From assembly GCA_019637635.1 (NCBI GenBank), contig JAHBVI010000048.1:1-46873 (forward strand): a stretch of 46,873 bases of DNA, in the 5' to 3' direction. A model generated the notes under the pieces. That model was not told the origin of the DNA. It saw only the letters and a list, made by a program, of their open reading frames with translations, and made no database searches. Origin of the DNA: Anaerolineae bacterium (GTDB lineage Bacteria > Chloroflexota > Anaerolineae > Promineifilales > Promineifilaceae). How positions within the stretch are numbered: the stretch's first letter is position 1; each line of letters starts with the position of its first letter. This document shows positions 8,787-16,500 of this stretch, one piece after another. A program made the translations under genes and the position numbers.

Positions 8787-9413
8787 CTACACCAGTTCCA
8801 GGGGATCAATCTCGATTTCGTCCTGATCGCGGCTGAGAACCAGGGTATAGTGGCCAGGCGGCAGGCCGGTCAGGCTGAATTTGCCCAGGTCATCGCTGAC
8901 GAGCAGGCCGCGCTCGATGCCGTCTTGCAGCAGTTGGATGACAAAGTCGGCCGGGTCGCTGTCGTCCAGGGGAAATAGCTGGCCGTCCAGATCAATTTGC
9001 TCGCTACCGACCGGCATATGGGCGTTGAGGGCCACGTCGGCCAGATCGCTGCTGTAGATCAACTGGCGCGGTTCGCTACGCAGGCTGGCGTGGCGGGCGC
9101 CGGCCAGGGCGGGGCGCTGCCAGTTGTCGGCGGTGAGGGTGGCCACGAGGGAGCGCAAAAGGCCGGACGGCCGTTTGTTTTGGGCATAAGCGGCAAAGGC
9201 GGCGGTGGCGGCCTGGCGCACCGCGGCCGGGGGATCGGCCAGGGTGGTGGTCTGGCTGATTTGCAGGAACTCTTGCAGCCAGGCGACCTGCTCCTGGAGC
9301 GTGGGGTTGGCGGTGACGAGTTGGGCGAGTACGGCCGTGTCTTCTGGCGACAATCTGCCTTCCAGCCAATCAGCTAACCGGGCGGTATCGGGAATTTGCG
9401 AATCTACCATCAT
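8787..9413 (-). CDS. Putative anti-sigma/adaptor protein between ECF sigma and TPR-CHAT
   Basis: About 208 residues; not a family I can name. The N-terminal ~90 residues are helical and start RLADWLEGRLSPEDTAVLAQL, a layout like the zinc-less anti-sigma helical domains that begin with a short 'L-x-x-W-L-x-G-x-L' segment. The C-terminal ~45 residues (GKFSLTGLPPGHYTLVLSRD) look like a small prealbumin-like/carboxypeptidase-regulatory beta fold. No membrane segment, so any sigma control would be cytosolic. The start is set by AAGGA at 5-8 nt from two consecutive ATGs; an ATG two codons upstream overlaps that site. The position between sigma factor and protease is the main reason for the call. 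Confidence 0.7.
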   Translation of the reverse strand: MMVDSQIPDTARLADWLEGRLSPEDTAVLAQLVTANPTLQEQVAWLQEFLQISQTTTLADPPAAVRQAATAAFAAYAQNKRPSGLLRSLVATLTADNWQRPALAGARHASLRSEPRQLIYSSDLADVALNAHMPVGSEQIDLDGQLFPLDDSDPADFVIQLLQDGIERGLLVSDDLGKFSLTGLPPGHYTLVLSRDQDEIEIDPLELV

Positions 9414-9481
9414 ATCCATCCTTGCTTATTCTGCTTCACTGATAAAAGACGGAGCCAGGAGCAAAAATACAGCAATTTTTG

Positions 9482-9515
9482 AGACCCTAAGGGTTTAAGA
9501 AAACCCTTAGGGTCT
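9482..9515. repeat. Hairpin family GACCCTAAGGG (copy 2)
   Basis: Perfect arms AGACCCTAAGGGTTT and complement around AAGA. It separates the ECF gene from the downstream small gene on the minus strand. With no T-run after it, attenuation or mRNA processing is possible but unproven. Confidence 0.85.
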
Positions 9516-9520
9516 ATTCG

Positions 9521-10084
9521 CTACCCGCGCTCTACCAGAATGGCGCGCAGGCGGTCCAGGCAGCGGCCACGAATGGGGCCAATGCTGCCCACCCGCAGCC
9601 CCAACTGCGCGGCTACCTCTTCGTATGCGGGCGGCTCTTCGGCAAAGTAGAGCAGGAGGAGCAGTTGGCGGCAGCGTTGGTCTAAAAGTTCCAGCCCCTG
9701 GTTGAGCCAATTTACACGTTCCCAATAAGCGGTGGCGTCGCCGGCGGGGGTATTTAAGAGAAAATGGCTCTCGGCGATGTCTTTTTCCTGCCCCACCGCT
9801 TCGCGTTTGTGCTTGCGCAGGTGGTGGAGGGTGTGCCGCCGGGCGACGGTGGCCAGCCAGCCGCCCAGGTTACTGTCGTCGCGCAGGCGATCCAGGTGTT
9901 CAACCAGGGTGGTAAAGGTGAGTTGGGCAATGTCGGCGGCGTCGGCGCGGGTGAGGCCGTAGTTCAGGGGAATGGAAAAGATGAGCCGTTCGTACCGGGT
10001 GATGACCTGCTGCCAGGCGTTGGCCTGCCCCTGGCGGCACTGTTGCAGTAATTCCTGGTCGGTCAGATGTTGGAGTTTTGTCAC
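9521..10084 (-). CDS. ECF-type RNA polymerase sigma factor
   Basis: About 187 residues with sigma region 2 (DQELLQQCRQGQANAWQQVITRYERLIFSIP, then DAADIAQLTFTTLVEHLDRL and NLGGWLATVARRHTLHHLRKH) and region 4 (LDQRCRQLLLLLYFAEEPPAYEEVAAQLGLRVGSIGPIRGRCLDRL). The proposed GTG start gives VTKLQHLTDQELL. A longer frame reaches ATG at 10159, but its extra residues come from the tandem hairpin at 10104-10176, so I reject it; the Shine-Dalgarno is weak either way. First gene of an ECF, small-protein, TPR-CHAT row. Confidence 0.88.
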   Translation of the reverse strand: MTKLQHLTDQELLQQCRQGQANAWQQVITRYERLIFSIPLNYGLTRADAADIAQLTFTTLVEHLDRLRDDSNLGGWLATVARRHTLHHLRKHKREAVGQEKDIAESHFLLNTPAGDATAYWERVNWLNQGLELLDQRCRQLLLLLYFAEEPPAYEEVAAQLGLRVGSIGPIRGRCLDRLRAILVERG

Positions 10085-10103
10085 AAAGTGTCTCGGAATG
10101 GGG

Positions 10104-10176
10104 GCGTGATGCGTGACGAGTGATGCGTGATGTCTCTCTGGTCGCGCATTACTCGTCACGCATCATATGTCATGCC
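10104..10176. repeat. Tandem heptamer hairpin (GCGTGAT type, second copy)
   Basis: Left arm GCGTGAT, GCGTGAC, GAGTGAT, GCGTGAT; right arm GCATTAC, TCGTCAC, GCATCAT, ATGTCAT. Sits between the GNAT stop codon (which it contains) and the ECF start. Related to 1254-1313 by unit sequence. Confidence 0.85.
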
Positions 10177-10763
10177 GGCTTCACGAAATCCTGTAGAGCC
10201 GAAAAGTCTCTTTTTAACAGGGCAAACAGATGCAGATCGTGGTAGGCGTTTTGCCAGTAGCCGTATTGGCGGAGCAGCCCTTCTTCCTGGAAGCCCAACT
10301 TTTGCAGCAGGCGCATGGAAGCATCGTTGCCGGTCATCACGTAGGCTTCGACGCGGTTGAGATGCATCCGGGTAAAGCCGAAGGTAAGTACGGCCGTGAG
10401 CGCCTCTGTCATGATCCCCTGCCGCCACTCGCTTTGGGCCAGTTCATATCCCACCGCTGCGCAGCGGAAGTGGCGCTTCCACTCCGCATAGCCACACGTG
10501 CCAATAAGATGGTCATCGGTTGATCGAGTTATGCCCCAACGGATGGTACGCCGGTCGGCAAACCGCTGCGGCATTCGGGCGGCTAACCCTTCGGCCTGCG
10601 CCAGTTCGGTGAAGGCAGGTTGGTCGTAGTAACGGGTCACATCCGGATCGCTGAAGATGGCAAAGAGGGCGGGGGCGTCCGACGGCCGTATCTGCCGCAG
10701 CGTCAATCGCGCTGTTTCCAGCGCCGGAAATTGGTCAAAAATGGCGTCAGGGTCGCTGCGCAT
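10170..10763 (-). CDS. GNAT N-acetyltransferase (RimJ/RimL type)
   Basis: About 197 residues. Seen: LETARLTLRQIRPSDAPALFAIFSDP at the start, HLIGTCGYAEW, YELAQSEWRQGIMTEAL (acetyl-CoA loop, with Q/R-x-x-G in the form WRQGIMTEA) and LNRVEAYVMTGNDASMRLLQKLGFQEEG. This is the protein/ribosomal alanine N-acetyltransferase branch; the substrate is unknown. An upstream ATG at 10811 would translate a hairpin repeat (10775-10804), so the MRSDPDAIF start is chosen. The gene ends inside the tandem hairpin before the ECF gene. Confidence 0.85.
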   Translation of the reverse strand: MRSDPDAIFDQFPALETARLTLRQIRPSDAPALFAIFSDPDVTRYYDQPAFTELAQAEGLAARMPQRFADRRTIRWGITRSTDDHLIGTCGYAEWKRHFRCAAVGYELAQSEWRQGIMTEALTAVLTFGFTRMHLNRVEAYVMTGNDASMRLLQKLGFQEEGLLRQYGYWQNAYHDLHLFALLKRDFSALQDFVKPA

Positions 10764-10774
10764 GGGCCAACCAG

Positions 10775-10804
10775 ACCCTAAGGTTTTTTGGAAACCCTTA
10801 GGGT
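10775..10804. repeat. Hairpin family GACCCTAAGGG (copy 3, imperfect)
   Basis: Arms ACCCTAAGG-TTT and AAACCCTTAGGGT, with one G missing in the left arm. Lies directly in front of the GNAT start codon on the minus strand. Confidence 0.7.
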
Positions 10805-10814
10805 TTTCCAAATC

Positions 10815-11093
10815 TCACTCAATGCCCAACGAAAACATACTTTCCAGGTCATGTTTGGAGAAGACGCGGAAGGCAATCAGCGTTTCCGAGCGGATGATGC
10901 CGGGGACTTCCAACATCTTTTCGGTGACGACCTGCGCCATGGTGTCGTTGTCGCGCACACGCACAATGGCTACCAGGTCAAATCGGCCGGCGACGGAAAA
11001 AACCTCGCTCACACCATTAATGTCGGCGATGGCCTGGGCTACCTGGTTAATTTGGGGTGGGTCTACGTTCAATAAAACAACTGTGCTGACCAT
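10815..11093 (-). CDS. Stand-alone Lrp/AsnC ligand-binding (RAM) domain protein
   Basis: 92 residues. The sequence VSTVVLLNVDPPQINQVAQA, then INGVSEVFSVAGRFDLVAIVRVRDNDTMA and VPGIIRSETLIAF matches the alpha/beta RAM domain of Lrp/AsnC regulators, with no helix-turn-helix in front of it. Such single-domain proteins oligomerise and bind amino acids, and may modulate full-length Lrp proteins. AAGGAG lies 8 nt before ATG. Confidence 0.88.
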   Translation of the reverse strand: MVSTVVLLNVDPPQINQVAQAIADINGVSEVFSVAGRFDLVAIVRVRDNDTMAQVVTEKMLEVPGIIRSETLIAFRVFSKHDLESMFSLGIE

Positions 11094-11142
11094 GTGGAAT
11101 CTCCTTATGCTGATGGTTAGTGCCAGCCACTACACGGCCGTG

Positions 11143-11148
11143 ATTATA
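11143..11148 (-). promoter_or_regulatory. Possible -10 element for the RAM-domain gene
   Basis: TATAAT on the minus strand about 50 nt before the start codon; no good -35 at 16-18 nt. An ACGGCCGT octamer lies right at the expected transcription start. Weak call. Confidence 0.35.
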
Positions 11149-11300
11149 TACCATAAGTGCCAGGCGAGCGGCTGCCTGCTGTTCCCAGAACTTTCCTGGC
11201 TTTCTCCCGTAAATAATGTTTAATTGCTGGTTAGTGGCAACTGCTTTAGCAGGGTACATGGGCTAAAGTCATTGCTACCAATCAAACGATTGTTTTAGAG

Positions 11301-11306
11301 TATAAT
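11301..11306 (+). promoter_or_regulatory. Possible -10 element for the slipin gene
   Basis: TATAAT 34 nt before the slipin ATG. No clear TTGACA-like box at normal spacing. Confidence 0.4.
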
Positions 11307-11340
11307 CTGGCATGGAAAACTTACACAAAGGAGGTAAGCT

Positions 11341-12123
11341 ATGGGTATTACTGAATTCCTCACACCGCTGTTCTGTGTGGTGTTAATTGGTTTGATAGTG
11401 CTGGCAGCACTATCCATACGTGTTGTACCTGAGTACGAACGTGGTGTTGTATTCCGGTTGGGCCGCCTGATCGGCGCGAAAGGGCCGGGCCTTTTCATCT
11501 TGATCCCATTAGTGGAGAAAATGGTCAAAATTGACACCCGCACGGTGACGATGGATGTGCCCGCGCAAGAAGTGATCACACGGGATAACGTGACCGTCAA
11601 AGTCAATGCTGTCGTTTACTTCCGCGTCGTCAGCCCGACGATGGCTGTGGTGCAGGTAGAAGATTACCGCCGGGCCACCTGGCAAATTGCCCAGACCAGC
11701 CTGCGCAACGTCATCGGCCAATCTATGATGGACCAACTGCTGCAAGACCGGGAACAAATCAACGAAACGTTGCAGCATATCATTGACGAAGCCACTGAAC
11801 CCTGGGGCGTCAAAGTGAGCATTGTGGAAATTAAAGACGTGGAACTGAACCAGAGCATGGTGCGGGCTATGGCCCGGCAGGCCGAAGCGGAGCGGGACCG
11901 CCGCGCCAAGATCATCAGCGCCGAAGGGGATTTCCAGGCATCGCAAAAATTGTCCGAAGCGGCCGAAATCATGGGGCGCGAACCGGGGGCGATGACCCTG
12001 CGCTATCTGCAAACCCTGACGGAAATTGGCGTGGAACACAATACGACTATCGTCTTCCCCATTCCCATTGACCTGATTTCTGAGTTTATGCAGGCGTGGG
12101 GTAGACCGAAATCTGGTGAATAA
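11341..12123 (+). CDS. Slipin/stomatin-like SPFH-domain membrane protein
   Basis: 260 residues. An N-terminal hydrophobic hairpin (about residues 8-30) is followed by SIRVVPEYERGVVFRLGRL, GPGLFILIPLVEKMVKIDTRT, the SPFH core (VITRDNVTVKVNAVVYFRV) and a coiled-coil segment (RQAEAERDRRAKIISAEGDFQAS). This is the slipin-1 layout. Such proteins scaffold ordered membrane domains and often partner an NfeD protease; no nfeD gene is adjacent here. AAAGGAGG lies 6 nt before ATG and a strong terminator follows. Confidence 0.93.
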   Translation: MGITEFLTPLFCVVLIGLIVLAALSIRVVPEYERGVVFRLGRLIGAKGPGLFILIPLVEKMVKIDTRTVTMDVPAQEVITRDNVTVKVNAVVYFRVVSPTMAVVQVEDYRRATWQIAQTSLRNVIGQSMMDQLLQDREQINETLQHIIDEATEPWGVKVSIVEIKDVELNQSMVRAMARQAEAERDRRAKIISAEGDFQASQKLSEAAEIMGREPGAMTLRYLQTLTEIGVEHNTTIVFPIPIDLISEFMQAWGRPKSGE

Positions 12124-12130
12124 TTGAGTT

Positions 12131-12167
12131 GAGCCAATCGGCCAGGAAAAGCCGATTGGCTCTTTTT
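12131..12167 (+). terminator. Rho-independent terminator of the slipin gene
   Basis: Perfect 12-bp stem GAGCCAATCGGC / GCCGATTGGCTC with an 8-nt loop, then TTTTT. Confidence 0.93.
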
Positions 12168-12178
12168 GAATCTGCCTC

Positions 12179-13519
12179 TTGCGCCGCCGAACCCTTTTCC
12201 TCCTCTGGATTTTGTTGTCACCCTCTCTGGCCTGTGCCCTGCTACAGGGGCCACAGCAGTTGAATTTGCCGCCGCCGCCCACCCCTTTGCCGGTGGTGCA
12301 AAATTTACCGGCGGATACGGTTATTAACCCACAGAGCAATCTCATTGCCGGCGCTGACGCTGACATTTTGAACATGGTGCGCAGCGTCTCGCAGCAAAAT
12401 CTGGTGGCCTATGTGCAGACGTTGGAAGGCTTCCATACGCGCAATACGTTTAGCGTCACCAACGTGGAGGGACGGGGCATTGGGGCAGCGCGGCGTTGGA
12501 TTTTTAATGAGTTTCTCCGGGTGGGCAACGGCCGTCTCCTGGTGGAAGCGGATGAATTCCCTTACAGCAGCGGCGGCGTGACCACCAATCAACAGAACAT
12601 TGTGGCCACGCTGCCGGGCCGCGACCCCAACGCCGGCGCCATTATCCTGTCGGCGCATTACGATTCCCGCACCTTTGATCCCAATGATGGCTCTAGTTTT
12701 GCGCCGGGCGCGAATGATAACGGCTCTGGCACGGCCGTTTTGCTGGAAGCGGCGCGCCTACTCAGCGCCCAAGAGTGGAACCAGACCATTATCTTTGTGG
12801 CTTTTGCGGCGGAGGAGCAGGGGCGGTATGGCAGCCAGCATTTTGTGACGCAGACGCTGCTGCGGGGTACAAAGATAAACGCTGTTTTGAATTTTGATAT
12901 TGTGGGGGGACGACCAGGCATTCCGCAATGGATACGCGCCATTACACCCGGCGATGCCTCATCGTCAACCCGTGAGTTGGTGCGGTATATGGATCTGGTG
13001 CGTGGTTTTTATGTGCCGCAGTTTGGGCTGGAGCATGTAAACGCCGAGGATCGGGACGGGCGCTGGGGCGACCATCTCAGCTTTTTGTATGCGGGCATTC
13101 CCGCCGTGCGCCTGACGGAATCGCAAGAAGATCCCACCATGCAGCACAACAGCGCAGATGTGTCGGCGGCGCTGGATTTTAACTATCTGCGCCAGGTAAC
13201 GCAGTTGGCGGTGGCGGTGGCAGCAACGGCGGCAGGGTCGCCCACACGGCCGTCGGCCCCCACCATTGCTGCCATGTCTGAACCGGGCGCGTACCTGATT
13301 AGCTGGCTGCCGGACGCAAACGCCGCCGGGTACGTCATCTCCTTCCGGCCGGTGGAGTCAGAAAATTACCCCACGTTTAGCTATGTGCTTTCGGAGCAGT
13401 CAGGCAATGTGGCGCTGACCAACCTGGATACGGCCACCCGATACGCGGTAAGCATGGCGGCGCTGACGCGCAACGGCCGTATCAGCTTCTTTTCGCCTGA
13501 GGTGGTGATTGATAATTGA
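12179..13519 (+). CDS. M28-family zinc aminopeptidase, probable lipoprotein
   Basis: 446 residues. The start RRRTLFLLWILLSPSLACALL has a lipobox SLAC, so it is probably a lipid-anchored exported enzyme. Metal ligands of the M28 fold are visible: His in LSAHYDSRT, Asp in PGANDNGSGTA, the Glu pair in FAAEEQGRYGS, Asp in NFDIVGG and His in TMQHNSAD. The last ~95 residues (APTIAAMSEPGAYLISWLP to the end) look like a fibronectin type III domain. The assigned TTG start is only 11 nt after the slipin terminator, with no Shine-Dalgarno, so the exact start and promoter are unclear. The frame ends inside a tandem 8-nt hairpin. Confidence 0.9.
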   Translation: MRRRTLFLLWILLSPSLACALLQGPQQLNLPPPPTPLPVVQNLPADTVINPQSNLIAGADADILNMVRSVSQQNLVAYVQTLEGFHTRNTFSVTNVEGRGIGAARRWIFNEFLRVGNGRLLVEADEFPYSSGGVTTNQQNIVATLPGRDPNAGAIILSAHYDSRTFDPNDGSSFAPGANDNGSGTAVLLEAARLLSAQEWNQTIIFVAFAAEEQGRYGSQHFVTQTLLRGTKINAVLNFDIVGGRPGIPQWIRAITPGDASSSTRELVRYMDLVRGFYVPQFGLEHVNAEDRDGRWGDHLSFLYAGIPAVRLTESQEDPTMQHNSADVSAALDFNYLRQVTQLAVAVAATAAGSPTRPSAPTIAAMSEPGAYLISWLPDANAAGYVISFRPVESENYPTFSYVLSEQSGNVALTNLDTATRYAVSMAALTRNGRISFFSPEVVIDN

Positions 13520-13547
13520 GTAATTGAGGCAATTACCCAATTACACC
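13513..13547. repeat. Tandem octamer hairpin (TAATTGAG)
   Basis: TAATTGAG twice, then AATTACCC and AATTACACC in inverse. It fills the gap between two convergent genes and contains the M28 stop (left) and the UPF0173 stop (right). Confidence 0.75.
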
Positions 13548-14227
13548 GTAAACGGCTCATCTACGACGGGCACAATGGGCTTTACGGCCGTGTTTGCCCG
13601 CACCCGGTTGGCCCAATCGGCCACGTCTACGGCAATGGGCGGCCAGGTGTTGTAATGGCCGGGGATGACTACCTTGGGATTGAGATATTCCAGCGCCAGT
13701 AGGGAGTCGTCCGGCCCCATGGTGTAGTTGTCGCCAATGGGCAGGATGGCTACATCCAGCCCCACCACGCCAATCAAGCCCATGTCTGAGAAGAGGGCGG
13801 TGTCGCCGGCGATGTAGATAGTGCGGCCGTCTACGTGCAGCAAAAAACCACCGGGATCGCCGCCATAGCTGCCGTCCGGCAGGCCAGAGCTGTGCAGGGC
13901 GGGCGTCATCTTCACGCGGCCAAAGGGGAAGTTGTAACCGCCGCCGGTGTTCATGGTGTGGCAGTTATCGTGCCCCTGTTTCATAATCCAGTTGCCGATT
14001 TCAAAATTACAGATGACCTGTGCGCCGGTGCGTTTGGCCAACGCCACCGTATCGGCAATGTGGTCAGCGTGGCCGTGTGTTTGCAGGATGTAATGGGCGG
14101 AGATGGCAGTGACGGCCGTCTTCGCCGCCGGATTGTTGCCCGCAAAAAAGGGATCAACAACCAGCGTTGTGCCGTTCACGTCCAGGGAAAAGGTGGCATG
14201 TCCGTGCCAGGTAATGGAAATTGTCAT
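13541..14227 (-). CDS. UPF0173 metal-dependent hydrolase (metallo-beta-lactamase fold)
   Basis: 228 residues. ISITWHGHATFSLDVNG opens the protein, LQTHGHADHIADTVALA is the metal motif, and TIYIAGDTALFSDM and VVIPGHYNTWPPI supply further ligands. The substrate of this family is not established. AAAGGAGG lies 7 nt before ATG. Confidence 0.92.
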   Translation of the reverse strand: MTISITWHGHATFSLDVNGTTLVVDPFFAGNNPAAKTAVTAISAHYILQTHGHADHIADTVALAKRTGAQVICNFEIGNWIMKQGHDNCHTMNTGGGYNFPFGRVKMTPALHSSGLPDGSYGGDPGGFLLHVDGRTIYIAGDTALFSDMGLIGVVGLDVAILPIGDNYTMGPDDSLLALEYLNPKVVIPGHYNTWPPIAVDVADWANRVRANTAVKPIVPVVDEPFTV

Positions 14228-14243
14228 GGGAAACCTCCTTTGG

Positions 14244-14275
14244 GAATTAGGAATTATGAATTAGGAACTATGAAG
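14244..14275. repeat. Tandem heptamer GAATTAG (four units)
   Basis: Units GAATTAG, GAATTAT, GAATTAG, GAACTAT just upstream of the UPF0173 gene. No matching inverse arm is evident. Confidence 0.7.
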
Positions 14276-14349
14276 GGTGGACGGCCTTCATAAGGTTGCT
14301 ACCCGGCAAGTATAAGGAGCAAATGGGGGGGCGTCAAACGGGGGGAAAA

Positions 14350-14386
14350 GAAAACGGCCGTACCCATGACGAGTACGGCCGTTTAC
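14350..14386 (-). terminator. Terminator whose stem is a pair of ACGGCCGT octamers
   Basis: AAACGGCCGTAC and GTACGGCCGTTT form a 12-bp stem with a 9-nt loop; on the minus strand it is followed by TCTTTTC. It lies just after the transglycosylase stop codon. Confidence 0.8.
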
Positions 14387-14408
14387 CAATAAGCCAGAGA
14401 AACAGTGA

Positions 14409-15224
14409 TTAACGCAAACCTAAACTGGTGGCGGCACGGGCGCAGCCGCCGGCCCCGCCGGCTGCCAGCCATTCATTTAGCCGGGCGCTTTCTGCCCGGC
14501 CGGCGCTGGCGTCTTCATAGATGCCGGTGGCCCAGTAATAGTAACGTTTCGTCTCGGCCGGCCAGTTATCATACGCCTTCACCGCATTACCCGGCCCACC
14601 GTTGTACCCGGCAAAGGCCAGCCCCGATTCGCCAAACTGCTTCACCAGCGTCGCCAGGAACGACATGCCCCGGAAGGCATTCGTATTGGGATCAAAGGCA
14701 TTTTCGCCCGGCTGAAAATGAAACGGCATCACCTGGAATAAACCCTGTGCCCCGGCAATAGAGAGCGCCGCCGGGTCGCCACAAGACTCAATTTGCATCA
14801 CAGTGGCTACCATATTGGGGTCAAGCCCATGCTCGGCCGCCCAGGTCACAATCTGTGGCGTCCAGTGCTGTACTTCCCGCGTGAAAAGGGGGGCAATGCC
14901 ACCACCGGTATAAGTGGTGGCATTGGCGGCGGTGTTGGCGGCGCTGGCCCCTTCACCGGCTGCACCCTTGCCCTGAATACGCGGCGCAGCCAGCCCCACA
15001 AATAATAAAGTGCCCACAACGACAAAAGCCAGGATGATCATCATGCGCTGCTGAATCGGGTGCATACCGTAACCAGTATACTCCGCCGGCCACAATCCTT
15101 CATCCTCAATCCAGTAATCATGTACCTCATCATATTCCGAAGCGGGCAATATCGTAACCGGCGGCGCTTTGCGCACGACGGGCTGTCTTTGGGGATAACG
15201 TTGTTCGTAAACAGTCATGGTCAT
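14409..15224 (-). CDS. Membrane-anchored lytic transglycosylase (SLT domain)
   Basis: About 271 residues. A cytosolic head rich in Pro and Glu is followed by one membrane segment (RMMIILAFVVVGTLLFVGLAA, about 60-80). The extracytoplasmic domain has the SLT motifs: catalytic Glu in VMQIESCGDP, AQGLFQVMPFHF and LAFAGYNGGPGNA. It would cleave the glycan strand of peptidoglycan to the 1,6-anhydro product. An upstream ATG (15272) would translate an inverted repeat, so MTMTVYEQR is chosen; the ATG two codons later is equally possible. Confidence 0.9.
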   Translation of the reverse strand: MTMTVYEQRYPQRQPVVRKAPPVTILPASEYDEVHDYWIEDEGLWPAEYTGYGMHPIQQRMMIILAFVVVGTLLFVGLAAPRIQGKGAAGEGASAANTAANATTYTGGGIAPLFTREVQHWTPQIVTWAAEHGLDPNMVATVMQIESCGDPAALSIAGAQGLFQVMPFHFQPGENAFDPNTNAFRGMSFLATLVKQFGESGLAFAGYNGGPGNAVKAYDNWPAETKRYYYWATGIYEDASAGRAESARLNEWLAAGGAGGCARAATSLGLR

Positions 15225-15233
15225 CTCACAAGA

Positions 15234-15267
15234 AGATTGGTTCAACCTTTGAAGATTGAACCAATCT
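15234..15267. repeat. Inverted repeat AGATTGGTTCAA
   Basis: Perfect 12-bp arms AGATTGGTTCAA / TTGAACCAATCT, loop 10 nt, immediately before the transglycosylase start on the minus strand. It may act on translation or end transcription of the upstream membrane protein gene. Confidence 0.75.
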
Positions 15268-15276
15268 AGCAATCAG

Positions 15277-16161
15277 CTACTGCCGGTTACGGGGTCGGGC
15301 CTGGACGCCGGTGATGGGTGGGCGGCGGGCTACTTCGGGGCGCGGCGGGCGCTGCCGCACGCGGGATGCCGGCGAGACGTAGGGTGTGCTGGGGGCAGCG
15401 GGCGTGGGTGGGGTCACAGGCTGGTGCGGCTGCGCCGGTTTGGCCATGATGGGTTCATATTGCAGTTCTTCGGTGAAGCTGGCCTGGGGCATGGGCGCAG
15501 AGACCGGCTTGGGTGCAGGACGATTGACGCGGCTGCGTTGGGGGGTGGCGGGCGGACGGCTCACGGCCGTTGGCTGCTGCTCCAATGCCGGGCGTTTTTG
15601 CGCCGGGCGGGCATAGGGTGTGGTTGGTTTGCCCATACTGTGAATGTCAAAAATATGTTCCCCGGCTACCGAGAAGGCGCCAATAAACAGGATGCGGGTC
15701 AGCCAGACCAACACGGCCACAAAGATGGGCACATAGAGCAAGAGTTGTTCGCGGCTGAGTACCTCATTGCCAAAGCTGTGGTTCAGCAGCGCCAGGGAAA
15801 CGGCCCACCAGGTGAGAATGGCGTTCATGGTCGCGCCGAGCAGCCAGGCGCCGGTGAGGTACCACACTTCCTTTGGTTCCTCCACGCCCCGCTCCGGGGT
15901 GAAGATGCGGATTAAACCGGCAAAATCAATGGAGCAAAAGGCCAGCGCCAGGATGGTGGCCCAGGCGATGCCCAGGAATTCAATATCACCCAGGATGTTG
16001 CGCAGCGCGTATTGGCTGGTGTCGAAATTGAAAATCTCAAAGGCGATCAACGCCACCAGCAAGACCGCGCCGACCAGAAACTTCTTGGGCACATTGGCTC
16101 CCAGTTGCGAGAGCCGGTTGCCGACAGCACTTCGGGATTGAAAGTATTGACTGTTTCTCAT
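15277..16161 (-). CDS. Membrane protein with four helices and a proline-rich tail
   Basis: 294 residues, no family recognised. Four membrane segments lie near residues 26-46, 60-85, 100-128 and 145-172. The final ~110 residues are disordered, basic and proline-rich (many PP, RP, AP pairs). AGAGGAT lies 7 nt before ATG. It precedes the transglycosylase gene on the same strand, so a link with the envelope is possible but only by position. Confidence 0.75.
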   Translation of the reverse strand: MRNSQYFQSRSAVGNRLSQLGANVPKKFLVGAVLLVALIAFEIFNFDTSQYALRNILGDIEFLGIAWATILALAFCSIDFAGLIRIFTPERGVEEPKEVWYLTGAWLLGATMNAILTWWAVSLALLNHSFGNEVLSREQLLLYVPIFVAVLVWLTRILFIGAFSVAGEHIFDIHSMGKPTTPYARPAQKRPALEQQPTAVSRPPATPQRSRVNRPAPKPVSAPMPQASFTEELQYEPIMAKPAQPHQPVTPPTPAAPSTPYVSPASRVRQRPPRPEVARRPPITGVQARPRNRQ

Positions 16162-16434
16162 GGCTTATCCTCTTTTCCGCTATCGCCCCTCTGCCAGAGG
16201 CTTCACATGACTACCCACTTGATTCATTTTGCTGTGTACCCATCTGGGGTAGCTGGCAGATGAGTACACAGGGATATGCAGGGTAGGGATAGCCGGGGGC
16301 GCATCCGGCTGATCCCTGAAGAAAAGTGTGCGGAACATCTGTTCTAGTAAAAAATAGCACACGTGTTCTATATAGTCAAGCAGGAATGTGTCAATTTGTG
16401 GCAGTAGGTGTCACAGGGGGTGCTTAAGTGCTTT

Positions 16435-16477
16435 GGTGTTTAGGTATCAGGTGTTCAAGTGCCTGACACCTGACACC
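16435..16477. repeat. Imperfect inverted repeat, GGTGTCAGGTGT type
   Basis: GGTATCAGGTGT pairs with ACACCTGACACC; CTGACAC occurs twice in tandem at 7-nt spacing, so this is another tandem-unit hairpin, here overlapping the promoter. Confidence 0.55.
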
Positions 16478-16494
16478 CAATCCCCTGCTATAAT
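16463..16494 (+). promoter_or_regulatory. Extended -10 promoter giving a leaderless mRNA
   Basis: TGCTATAAT ends 6 nt before the ATG of the tRNA nucleotidyltransferase, so transcription should start at or next to the A of ATG. CTGACA boxes lie at 13 and 20 nt spacing; neither is ideal, but the TGN extension can compensate. There is no room for a Shine-Dalgarno. Confidence 0.55.
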
Positions 16495-16500
16495 TGCCCT

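Larger units (their letters stand above)
16162..16500. other. Intergenic region between divergent genes, 339 bp
   Basis: Contains an inverted repeat with ends TGTGTACCCATCT and AGATGAGTACACA (about 16233-16267), an AT-rich stretch (16340-16380) and a GGTGT/ACACC repeat (16435-16477) that runs into the leaderless promoter of the tRNA nucleotidyltransferase. No coding sequence seen. Confidence 0.6.

Noticed and set aside
7995..8978. 327-codon plus-strand frame opposite the TPR-CHAT gene
   Set aside because: Low-complexity Gly/Gln composition and complete overlap with a well supported gene on the other strand.
10085..10159. N-terminal extension of the ECF sigma factor to the ATG at 10159
   Set aside because: The added residues are translated from the tandem hairpin and the sigma region 2 homology begins later.
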